From Lachnospiraceae bacterium (GTDB lineage Bacteria > Bacillota_A > Clostridia > Lachnospirales > Lachnospiraceae), in the NCBI GenBank assembly GCA_900764695.1, contig CAAFOY010000060.1, positions 1 through 10,632 on the forward strand: DNA of 10,632 bases, given 5' to 3'. The notes beneath the pieces are model-generated. The model made no database searches. It was not told the DNA's origin and saw only the letters and a program-made list of their open reading frames with translations. Shown one piece after another: positions 1-7,800 of the stretch (the stretch's first letter is position 1; every line of letters begins with the position of its first letter). The translations under genes and the position numbers were made by a program.

Positions 1-205
1 ATATATTTTAAGATTTTTGTACAAGTTTAAGTTTTTAATTTAATATTAAGTTTTTAGTGAAAAGCTTAAGTGACTAATATAATTTAACTGATGAGTATTA
101 TAACAGATACATATTATGAAAACAAATCAGTTAAAAAACATATTTATATGTATTACAAAAAATGTTACCGTACAAATAATTGTATGCAAATAGAGGAAAT
201 TAAAT
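1..205. other. AT-rich upstream region of the LysR-like gene
   Basis: No convincing gene is seen here. The stretch is very AT-rich and holds an 11-bp direct repeat TTAAGTTTTTA at 27-37 and 46-56. A possible -10 box, TATAAT, lies at 78-83, but there is no good -35 box in front of it. A short frame from 91 to 276 overlaps the real start of the next gene, has no ribosome binding site and encodes a low-complexity Asn/Tyr/Lys-rich peptide, so it is not called. The region probably carries the promoter of the LysR-like gene. Confidence 0.5.
138..184. promoter_or_regulatory. Two palindromes upstream of the LysR-like gene, possible operator
   Basis: Two 14-bp inverted repeats sit just before the ribosome binding site: ACATAT-TT-ATATGT at 138-151 and TACAA-ATAA-TTGTA at 171-184. 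Their centres are 33 bp apart, about three helical turns, so a dimer of dimers could read both from one face. LysR regulators often bind such paired dyads at their own promoters. That these are the binding sites is inference, and in AT-rich DNA such palindromes can occur by chance. Confidence 0.3.
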
Positions 206-886
206 ATGACATTACAACAATTAAAATATGCAATAACAGTAGCAGAAACAGGAACTATAACAGAGGCAGCCAATAAGCTGTACATTTCTCAGCCAAGCCT
301 CACCAATGCTATACATGAATTGGAGAAGGAGATGAATATTATAATATTCAACAGAACTAACAAGGGAATCAGCATTTCAAAGGAAGGGGAAGATTTCTTG
401 GGATATGCAAGACAGGTGTTAGAGCAGGCTGCTATTTTAGAGGATAAATACAAGGGCGACAATGGTGGCAAGAAGAAATTTTGCGTTTCAACACAGCACT
501 ATTCATTTGCGGTTAACGCTTTTGTTGATTTAATAAAAAAAATTGGTCAGGATGAATATGATTTCAGCTTAAGGGAAACACAAACATATGAGATTATTGA
601 AGATGTAGCCAAAATGAGAAGTGAGATAGGAATTCTTTTTTTGAATGATTTTAATGAAAAGGTTATAACTAAGATTTTAAAATCATATGATTTGGAATTG
701 TTAGAGAATAAAGAGGAAGTAATAAATAGAATACACGAAGCAGAAAAATACATTCCATTAGACAGACTTTACTTAAGCCCTCAGTGTGGGTTCGCATCAT
801 GTGAGATTGGAAACAAACTTACAGAAGAAGAACAGTGGGCCAAGCTTACACTTGTAAAAGATATAGCAAAAGAAGTTTTGGGATAG
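206..886 (+). CDS. Chimeric protein: LysR-type regulator N-terminus fused to a MetE-like C-terminus
   Basis: This is an intact 226-residue frame with a good ribosome binding site (AGAGGAAA, 192-199) 6 nt before ATG. Residues 1-60 are a classical LysR winged helix-turn-helix (MTLQQLKYAITVAETGTITE, then AANKLYISQPSLTNAIHELE). Residues ~60-90 form the linker helix. Residues ~90-165 are the first half of the effector-binding domain, including the FSLRETQTYEIIEDVAK stretch. LysR proteins usually run ~290-310 residues; here the homology stops near residue 165. The remaining ~61 residues (KYIPLDRLYLSPQCGFAS, then EEEQWAKLTLVKDIA) look like the end of a MetE/YxjG-type cobalamin-independent methionine synthase. 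An in-frame deletion between adjacent lysR and metE-like genes would explain this. DNA binding may survive, but effector sensing and methyltransferase activity should be lost. Family calls rest on recognised motifs; the deletion is inference. Confidence 0.8.
   Translation: MTLQQLKYAITVAETGTITEAANKLYISQPSLTNAIHELEKEMNIIIFNRTNKGISISKEGEDFLGYARQVLEQAAILEDKYKGDNGGKKKFCVSTQHYSFAVNAFVDLIKKIGQDEYDFSLRETQTYEIIEDVAKMRSEIGILFLNDFNEKVITKILKSYDLELLENKEEVINRIHEAEKYIPLDRLYLSPQCGFASCEIGNKLTEEEQWAKLTLVKDIAKEVLG
701..886 (+). pseudogene. Remnant of a MetE/YxjG-like methionine synthase (C-terminal ~61 residues)
   Basis: This is the in-frame tail of the chimera, residues ~166-226 of the LysR-like frame. The SPQCGFAS motif corresponds in this family to the segment carrying the last zinc-ligand cysteine, here Cys194. 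The enzyme's other zinc ligands (His, Cys and Glu further upstream) and its whole TIM barrel are missing, so the fragment cannot be catalytic. It ends at the TAG at 884-886, where a full-length family member would end. The junction is estimated at about 691-710 from where each family resemblance fades. Confidence 0.7.
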
Positions 887-906
887 TAATAACTGCAAAT
901 TAATAT

Positions 907-934
907 TTGAAATTTTTCAAGAATCTGTTACAAT
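907..934 (+). promoter_or_regulatory. Promoter of the antisense RNA (putative antitoxin)
   Basis: A -35 box TTGAAA (907-912) and a -10 box TACAAT (929-934) are separated by 16 bp. TG at 926-927 gives an extended -10 (TGtTACAAT). Transcription would start near 941. An overlapping alternative -10, TATACT at 934-939, is the element shared with the toxin promoter on the other strand. No open reading frame of note follows before the terminator, consistent with a small RNA. Confidence 0.65.
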
Positions 935-940
935 ATACTT

Positions 941-1041
941 AACAAAAGGGCAAAAAAGTTAGATTAAACCTAACCGCCTTGTTGATAAGTTGTTTAAATA
1001 AACGCCTTTACCGTCCAAAGCAAAGGGCGTTTATTTTTTTG
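941..1041 (+). ncRNA. Putative antitoxin antisense RNA of a type I toxin-antitoxin locus
   Basis: A transcript of about 100 nt is predicted from the extended -10 promoter at 907-934 to the T-tract of the terminator at 1034-1040. It converges on the minus-strand toxin gene and overlaps its last codons and terminator, so their 3' ends are fully complementary. Its 5' part contains CTAACCGCCTT (970-980), which can pair at 10 of 11 positions with the toxin mRNA AAGGAGGTTAG, covering the Shine-Dalgarno. A small hairpin GTTAG (958-962) / CTAAC (970-974) partly presents this segment. In the Fst/par and TxpA/RatA systems such an RNA blocks toxin translation or triggers RNase III decay. Ends are predicted, not measured. 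Confidence 0.65.
996..1040. terminator. Shared bidirectional rho-independent terminator
   Basis: The stem AAATAAACGCC (996-1006) / GGCGTTTATTT (1026-1036) extends by TTT/AAA across one bulged G, with a loop at 1010-1021. On the plus strand it is followed by a T-run (1034-1040) and ends the antisense RNA. On the minus strand it lies at the toxin stop codon, inside the stem, and ends the toxin mRNA with a weaker U-tract. Confidence 0.8.
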
Positions 1042-1114
1042 TCAAATTATAAACTAGCGATATAACGGTACAAATAACAATGGTGTAAGTAAACAAGTCG
1101 GAATATGTAACCAT
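1031..1114 (-). CDS. Holin-like type I toxin peptide, 27 residues
   Basis: This short minus-strand gene begins MVTYSDLFTYTIVI and ends LVYNLTKK. It has a short polar N-terminus with the family's (V)TYSDLF start, a single hydrophobic segment at residues ~9-22 and a basic tail. That pattern fits the 'putative holin-like toxin' peptides related in style to BsrG/YonT/TxpA, which insert into the cytoplasmic membrane and halt growth when unregulated. The ribosome binding site AAAGGAGG (1122-1129) is near perfect and 7 nt from ATG. A convergent antisense RNA, a shared terminator and Shine-Dalgarno-complementary repeats strongly support a real type I toxin-antitoxin gene. An XRE regulator lies 93 bp upstream on the same strand, so read-through expression is possible. 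It is too short for most gene finders. Toxicity is inferred. Confidence 0.8.
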   Translation of the reverse strand: MVTYSDLFTYTIVICTVISLVYNLTKK

Positions 1115-1116
1115 GA

Positions 1117-1141
1117 GCTAACCTCCTTTCCGGCGATTAGC
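1117..1141 (-). promoter_or_regulatory. Hairpin around the toxin Shine-Dalgarno
   Basis: Arms GCTAA (1117-1121) and TTAGC (1137-1141) form a 5-bp stem enclosing the toxin AAAGGAGG, with a further CC/GG pairing possible inside. In the toxin mRNA this would partly hide the ribosome binding site, a common second safety layer in type I toxins. The structure is predicted by eye. Confidence 0.5.
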
Positions 1142-1169
1142 CATAACGCCCCTTTTTGCCCCTTGGGTA

Positions 1170-1198
1170 AGTATATTGTTTCCTATATATTTTGTATA
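1170..1198 (-). promoter_or_regulatory. Candidate toxin promoter
   Basis: On the minus strand a -10 TATACT (1175-1170) lies 17 bp after TATACA (1198-1193), a weak -35 match. Transcription would start near 1163, giving a leader of about 50 nt with the Shine-Dalgarno hairpin. The -10 lies in the inverted repeat shared with the antisense RNA promoter. The weaker -35 compared with the antisense promoter fits an antitoxin made in excess. Confidence 0.5.
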
Positions 1199-1200
1199 TT

Positions 1201-1221
1201 CTATTTTCTATTTTCTATATT
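1201..1221. repeat. Short tandem repeat, CTATTTT x3
   Basis: Three 7-bp units run CTATTTT, CTATTTT, CTATATT, overlapping the stop codon of the XRE gene and lying just upstream of the toxin -35. A change in copy number would shift the XRE C-terminus or promoter context, but nothing shows that this happens. Confidence 0.5.
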
Positions 1222-1564
1222 CAGGTATTTTTAATAACAACTTAACCATTTCAATTGCTTTAAGTTTTCCTTCTTCATTTAATTGATTAAAATAATTACT
1301 GAATGATTTCTCATTAGATGTAATTGCATTATAATATTTTAATGAGCGACTAAGTAGCATGTCTAAATCATCATTTAAATCAGTAATTGAAACATCTAAA
1401 GCGGTTGATATCTTTTGTAAAGTTTCTAGTTTAGGATTCAAAATGCTAAGTTCATATTTTCTTATTGTTGCGGCAGAAATAGATGGATTGCATAATTCGC
1501 CCAGTTGTTTTTGAGTTAATCTCTTTTCCTTTCTAATGCGCTTAATATTTTCACCAACAGTCAT
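1208..1564 (-). CDS. XRE-family helix-turn-helix transcriptional regulator
   Basis: The protein has 118 residues starting MTVGENIKRIRKEKRLTQKQ. Residues 5-60 form the HTH_3 (Cro/C1-type) DNA-binding domain, with the recognition region around SISAATIRKYE and the typical LQKISTALDVSITDL ending. The C-terminal half is helical, with NQLNEEGKLKAIEMVKLLLK resembling the short dimerisation tails of phage-like XRE repressors. I chose the ATG at 1564 because AAGGAG lies 7 nt upstream. An in-frame ATG 14 codons earlier (1606) lacks a ribosome binding site and falls almost at the predicted transcript start. The promoter overlaps repeated half-sites, so autorepression is likely. The toxin gene follows on the same strand, but the two need not form one functional unit. 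The target genes are unknown. Confidence 0.88.
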   Translation of the reverse strand: MTVGENIKRIRKEKRLTQKQLGELCNPSISAATIRKYELSILNPKLETLQKISTALDVSITDLNDDLDMLLSRSLKYYNAITSNEKSFSNYFNQLNEEGKLKAIEMVKLLLKIPEYRK

Positions 1565-1600
1565 TTTTATTCTCCTTATTGCGTAGTTAAAAAATAGAAA

Positions 1601-1649
1601 AGTCATAGAAGTGACTGTTTAAAACTATAACAGTTATTAAAGTGACTGT
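1601..1649. promoter_or_regulatory. Probable autoregulatory operator of the XRE regulator
   Basis: The direct repeat AAGTGACTGT occurs at 1609-1618 and 1640-1649, 31 bp (three turns) apart. An inverted half-site ACAGT lies between them at 1630-1634. ACTGT/ACAGT half-sites are thus spaced 15-16 bp apart, and AGTCA/TGACT (1601-1605, 1612-1616) adds a further dyad. The sites cover the -35, the spacer and the start site of the XRE promoter, where a bound dimer would block RNA polymerase. The arrangement is seen directly; the binding protein is inferred. Confidence 0.55.
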
Positions 1650-1652
1650 CAA
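1624..1652 (-). promoter_or_regulatory. Promoter of the XRE regulator
   Basis: On the minus strand a perfect -35 TTGACA (1652-1647) and a -10 TATAGT (1629-1624) are separated by exactly 17 bp. Transcription would begin near 1617, about 50 nt before the chosen ATG. This is the best sigma-A promoter in the window. Confidence 0.75.
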
Positions 1653-1732
1653 TAATAAACTGGCTAGCTGATAATGTGAAGAGTAAACTTAATAGGGGTC
1701 AGTTTGTGAAAAAAACGCCTCATCCAATGTAC

Positions 1733-1814
1733 TATAATATAACTATAAAAGATTCTAATAACAGTGGATAACTAGAATCAAAAGTAGAAACATTAAAATA
1801 CAAGTAGAAGGAGG
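1733..1814 (+). promoter_or_regulatory. Candidate promoter and 5' leader of the protease-cohesin operon
   Basis: A -10 TATAAT lies at 1733-1738 without a recognisable -35 at the right distance; the position holds an A-run. This suggests a weak or activator-dependent promoter. The leader of about 80 nt contains an inverted repeat GATTCTA (1751-1757) / TAGAATC (1773-1779) with a 15-nt loop and no T-tract, so it is a possible mRNA-stabilising hairpin or protein site rather than a terminator. It ends with a strong ribosome binding site AAGGAGG (1808-1814), 8 nt before the ATG. Confidence 0.4.
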
Positions 1815-1822
1815 TTTTTGTT

Positions 1823-4800
1823 ATGAAAAATTGGCAGAAAAAAGTACTTGTTGTTGTACTTGCAGTAGCACTGATTGTAACAGGCTTTGCAACATCGACT
1901 TTTATGGATGGCAACAGTAACAAAGTAGTAAAAGAAACAACAGTTTCTAAAACAAATGATAACAAGTCAGATGTGGCAAAGGCAGACATTGTATCGAACA
2001 AGGATACCAAGAATGAAAAGTCTAAAGAGCCTAATGTGTCTGAGAACAAAAACAATGTGGATAATAAGATAGGAGACCCGGACAAGAAGATTGACTATCA
2101 GAAGATTATCCGTGAGACTGAGGACGAAGATTACAGAAAAGCCGTAAAGGTTAAAAAAGGCGGCTTTGTTGTAATTAGAAAAGAAGACAAGAACACTAAG
2201 CCTATAGAAGAAGAACAGTGGTATAAGGATGCTAAGGCTACAGACAGTGAAGTTATTATGGAGAATACCATTAAGGATAATGATGGAAAAGAATATAATC
2301 AGGTATCTTACAAAATAACAACAGAAGAAAAAGATATTTGGAGCATAGTAGATAATACAAACAATCAGAATGCAGTAGAAATAGCTGAACCTGTGTACAA
2401 ATATTATACAAGTGAAGAATCAGTTCCATCTGCAGAATACAACAAAGGTATGGAAAAGCAGTGGTACTTAAAAGACCAGAAACTTGAGTCAGTATGGGGC
2501 AATGAAGACTATGGAAATACTGCAGGTGAAGGAACAGTAGTAGCTGTTATTGATACAGGTGTGGATTACAACCATGAAGACCTTCAGGATAATATATGGA
2601 CTAACAGCGCAGAGGTAAGCGGAACAACAGGTGCTGATGATGACAACAATGGATATGTAGATGATGTACACGGAATTAACCTAATAGATCCTAATGAAAC
2701 ACCTATGGATGACCATGGTCACGGAACACATGTGGCAGGTATTATTGCCATGGAAAACAACAATGTAGGAGGAGTGGGTATAGCCTACAAATCTAAGATA
2801 ATGCCAATTAAGGCAGGGGGTTCAGATGGAACATTTAATTCTACAGATATCGCAAAGGGAATAGAATATGCATATAAGAATGGTGCAGATGTAATTAATA
2901 TGTCATTTGGTTCATATGCCCATTCAGCTTTAATAGAGAATGCATTACAGGATGCATTTAATAGTTGCGTACTTGTTGCAGCGGCAGGAAATTATGGAAT
3001 ACCAACAGCAGATTGTCCATTAGGAGGGCAAAATACGTATCCTGCATCATATTCTTATGTAATAGGTGTAATGGCATATGATGAAAATAATAAATTTGCA
3101 AGTTTCTCTAACTGGGATTATAAACCTAATGCCAATGCAGAGTATGAAGTAGTAGCTCCGGGTGTTAGCGTATATAGTACACTTCCTAACGGACGTTATG
3201 CATCATGGAATGGTACATCTATGGCAGCGCCTATGGTATCAGCGGAGGCAGCCATACTTAGAAGCTCATTAAAAGACAAAGATACATATTCATCAAGATA
3301 TATAATGGGGCAGTTAGTGGGAGCCACAGAGGACACAATAACTTATTACAATGAGGATGTTAAAAAAACATATAACTATAAGAAATTATCACTAACAGCT
3401 TCATTAACTAATAAGCCTAAACCTAATATTACAGTAGATGAAATATATGCTTTTGATTCAGAAGATATATCAAAGTCAAATAATGGTGACGGAATAATTC
3501 AGCCCGGTGAAACAATAGACTTGGCAATAGGTCTTCGTAATCAGTGGGGAGCAGCAAAGGATGTTACCATAACAGTTAATGCTACAACTAACGGAATGGA
3601 TAACCAATATGTAGAATTCATATCTGATAATGAAGTAGCAATAGATGAAATAGGAAGCTTTGGAACCCAGAATAATGGTTTCATATACAATGGCTCAAAA
3701 ACAGTAATAGGAGTAGAACACCCTATAAGAGTAAAGATAAAAGAAAATGCACCTAATGATTTAAACATAAAATTTAATATAAATTATAGGGCAAAGAATG
3801 GATTAGATGAAAAAGACGGTACTGTTTATACCCAATTAAAAGATACAGCATATACCATACATATAGTAAAGGGAATAATTCTTTCAGGAGAAATAAAGAA
3901 CGATGTTACATTAACGGAAGACAATTATTATATAGTTCAAAATTCTCTTTTTATTCCTAAAGGAGTAACTGTAAATGTAGAAGAGGGAACAAAAATACAG
4001 TTCTGGGAATCAGATCAGTATTCAGTGTATGGAGATAACGATATAGCATATATATCTGTACAAGGAAGAATGAATTTTAATGGAACAGAAAGTAAACCAA
4101 TTGAATTGTTCACTGGAAAAAATTTTGAAGATTATAGGGTTCAGGTTGAGAAGGTGGTTCCGGGAACTATAGATATGAATTATGTAAATATTGAAAATCC
4201 CTATATTGATATAAGTAGTGGTTCACATTTGAATTTTACACAAAATTACGACTATGTAAAAAAACGTGCTTATAGTAATGATGGTGGTACAGTTGAAGAA
4301 GAAGATAGTCCTAAAATAAATGCGACCTATCTTGAAAAATCTAAAATATCGAATTTGCGCGCAACAAGAAATGAATGGGTTGGAACGAAATCTATTGTTA
4401 GTGGAGAATTTAACAATGTATTATTTGATAATTGCGAAAATTATTATAGTAACATTAAGGCAAATAATTGTACTTTTTTAATTAATGAAGCAAAAAAAAA
4501 TACTTCTGCTGGGATTAAAATGTTTCCATCTCAAATGTCAGTAAATAGTTTTCAATACAGAAGACCGTATATGGAAGTAGCGAGTAGAATAGGAACGTTA
4601 AATGGAAAAAAATATGTGATATATAATTTGGATCAATATTTTTATGAGTATAATTATGTTGGCTCAAATATGCTCAACTATAATGCTATAGAAAAAGCAA
4701 TAAGTATGAATGGAGGTCATTTGTCAACCGTAGGTTTAGATGAAGAAATCACAAATTTATTGGGAGATATGTTTAAGGACATTTATGGTAATGATGTTAA

Positions 4801-7800
4801 TGAATATTTGAAATTGATAAATGGTTATTATTTTGATACAAAAAGTGGAGATACAGCATCTGTTAATGGGGAAAAACCAGGTGCTGAAATCAATGCATCA
4901 GTGTCAAATCCACTTGCTGTGTATCGCGTATATCTTAGAAAATCAGAAAAAATAAATACAGAAACTAATGAAAAAGAATATGTATATTTACCACATATCT
5001 TAAATGATGCAGTTGATAATATTACAAGATATGTTTTGGCAGAGTATCCAGCAGATATAGACGATTCAAAAATTAAAAAAATAAATACAGATCCTGAATA
5101 TTTAGGTGAGCTAGATAACACAAGCTTTATGGGAAATACAGTGCTAAATAGATTAATTTGTACAGATACATCTGAATGGATGAAAATGTTTAACAGTAAT
5201 TCTAGAGACTTTGTATATTCAGCACAAAATAATTATTGGGGAACAAACGATGAAAGACTGATAAACAAGCAGATTATTGATTTTGATACGAATACAAATT
5301 GTGGAGATATTATTACAAGCCCATATTTAGATAAGCCATCAGAGGAAACTTATCCTTGTGTTTCTGATATTTACATTACAGATAAGAATGGTGATAAGGT
5401 AGACACTGTTGGTAACGGAACATATGATGTTCATGTATTATTTAACAGAGATATGGATAAGAACACAGATCCTATGGTTTCTTACGGACCGGATGCTCTA
5501 TATACTGATTATACATTGAAAGGACAGTGGAATAGTAGTAGAGAATGGGTTGGTAAGATGCCGATTAAGGTTCTTATTAATCAGGGACATCAGTATTTCA
5601 GAGTTAAAGATGCTGTTGCAGCAGATGATCATTGGCTTACAACAGGAACAGACTGGGGAAGATTTGAGTTTGATGTTACAGCAAGTGGAGCGGAAGCTTT
5701 AACACTTCAGTCAGAAGGAAGAGTTGGAAGTATTTATCTTAACTGGACACAGGATGAATACGATACAATGGCAGGTTACAACATTTATAGAAGCGAAACA
5801 GGGGAGGAAGGAAGCTTTAAGAAGATTAATTCATCTATTTTGTCATCAGAAGAGAAAGAATATGAAGACAAAAAAGTCGAGGCAGGAAAGAAGTATTATT
5901 ATTACTTTACAGTAGTAGATACGGCAATGTCTGAATCAAGACCTTCTAATATTACTTATAGTACAGCAGTAGATGATAAACCACCGGTTATTAAACATAC
6001 ACCACTTAAGTCCATAATTAATGGAGTAGGTGCTACTGTTACAGCTACAGTTAAGGATAACATAGGTGTTGAAGGTGTTACATTGTTTTATCGAATGGAA
6101 GGAGAAGATAATTTTAAATCAGTTCCAATGAACAATACTACTGGTAATTATTATAATGCTCATATTAATGCAGAAGATATAACTGTTGGAAATCTTCAGT
6201 ACTATATTGAAGCTACAGATGGAATTAATTATGCATACAACGGAAGTGTAACTGAACCAAATGTTATACCGGTAGAGTCTAAGGCGTTTGTGTCATCAGT
6301 TAAAGCTGATAACGGAGAAGTTGGCAAGAGCATGACAGGTATAGTCAAAGGTGTAAACTTTAATGAGTCAGACAGGGTTGTAATAGATGATAAAGAAGTT
6401 GATACAGAATATGTATCTGCCAAGGAACTTAAGTTTACTTTCAAACCTGAATATATGGGCAAGAAGAAGGTAGAGTTAACAGAAAATCAGGTAGTTGTGG
6501 CAAGTATTGATGATGCATTTGATGTAACGGATTCTAATGTGAAAGTTTATAATGAGGATACTATTATAACTAAAGAATTAGCAAAATCACAGAACTCATA
6601 TTTAAAGACTAACTTTAATGGAAAAATTAATAGTTTAGAGGTGACTTTAAAAGACGGTGACAAATATTTTTCTTCATCATTAAGTTATATAAGTGGAAAT
6701 AGTTCAGGAAATACTTATAAATATAAATTTAATAATCAGAGTATAAATGGTGGAAAACTGGGATATTTTGAATATTATAACGAATCTACCGAAGTTCGAC
6801 CTGAAGTAATCAGTGTTAAGATTAATGGTGTGGAAGTAGAAAACTTAGATTATGATTCTGAAAGAATATCATTTATTGAACAGAGTGAATACGTTCCTGT
6901 AAATGATATTAAAGTTAAAAAATCAAGTGCTACTTTAGATATAGGAGATTCATTTACACCTAATGTAACAGTTTCTCCTGATAATGCCACATATCATGAT
7001 TATGCAGATTATAGCTATGATTCAAGTGTACTTAAACAGAATGATGATGGTTCATTTACGGCAATTCAGAGTGGAAGTACTACAGTTACGGTTAGTTGTG
7101 ATGGAAAAACAACATATATTGATGTTCAGGTTAACGAACTTCCTGTTAAAGAGATTACTTCTGAACAAAACAAGTATTCAGGAACTGTAGGCAATATTGT
7201 TACTATCAAGTTACAGGCTAAGCCAATAGAGTCAATAGCAACTATTAACTGGTCTTATAACGATTCGGTTAAACTTGTTCAGTCAACAGACAATGGTAGA
7301 ACTTGTGTATTTGAATTAACTAAAACTGGTTCTACTACAGTAACAGCATATTATAACAATGCTAAGTGTGAAATCCCAATTGAAATATTTAAGGATGAAG
7401 CATATGTGGAATTTGGACAGGATATTGTAACAATGTATCCTGATGAAACATATTCAGTTGATGCACAGGTTAGAAATGATACAAGTAACGAGAAGAGAAG
7501 TCTTCAGTGGACTTCAAGTAACACAGCGGTTGCAGAAGTTAATTCAGACGGGATTATTACAGCAAAAGGCAATGGTTATGCAGTTATTTCAGCATCGCTT
7601 GAAAAGAGTAATCAGAAGGCAAGCATTATAGTTCTTGTTAATTCAAGTGATACAAGCTATGAATTAGGTGACGTTAATATGGATGGAAGAGTAACGGCAG
7701 TAGATGCTATGCTTACTTTGAAATTAGCATTAATTGACAATCCTACAGATGCAATAACAGGACTTGCTGATGTTAACGGAGACGGAAAGATAACAGCAGT

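Larger units (their letters stand above)
970..1128. repeat. Direct repeat that makes the antisense RNA complementary to the toxin ribosome binding site
   Basis: On the plus strand CTAACCGCCTT (970-980) recurs as CTAACCTCCTT (1118-1128), 10 of 11 identical. Because the two transcripts run in opposite directions, the first copy in the antisense RNA is complementary to the second copy in the toxin mRNA. The DRa/DRb repeats of plasmid par loci work in the same way. The second copy contains most of the toxin Shine-Dalgarno. Confidence 0.7.
930..1179. repeat. Inverted repeat pair giving both convergent transcripts the same 5' end
   Basis: The plus strand at 930-956 and the minus strand at 1179-1153 read almost the same 27 bases: ACAATATACTTA, then a variable hexamer, then GGGCAAAAA. 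By eye 24 of 27 positions match, with differences at positions 13, 15 and 18. The repeats cover the -10 regions and start sites of the putative antisense RNA and of the toxin mRNA. The locus therefore looks like an inverted duplication around the toxin gene and terminator. Confidence 0.8.

Noticed and set aside
91..276. Possible 61-residue gene upstream of the LysR-like gene
   Set aside because: It overlaps the well-supported LysR start, has no ribosome binding site, and encodes a low-complexity Asn/Tyr/Lys peptide typical of AT-rich noncoding DNA.
1565..1606. Longer start for the XRE regulator (14 extra residues)
   Set aside because: There is no ribosome binding site before this ATG, which lies about 10 nt after the predicted transcript start. 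The internal ATG has AAGGAG at good spacing and gives the family's usual N-terminus.
1751..1779. Terminator upstream of the protease gene
   Set aside because: The 7-bp stem has a 15-nt loop, is AT-rich and lacks a T-tract. It lies in the leader between the -10 and the ribosome binding site.
1732..2085. Minus-strand 117-residue frame over the start of the protease gene
   Set aside because: It is a Ser/Thr/Phe-rich shadow of the protease coding strand, with no ribosome binding site and no recognisable domain. The same applies to the other minus-strand frames inside both large genes.
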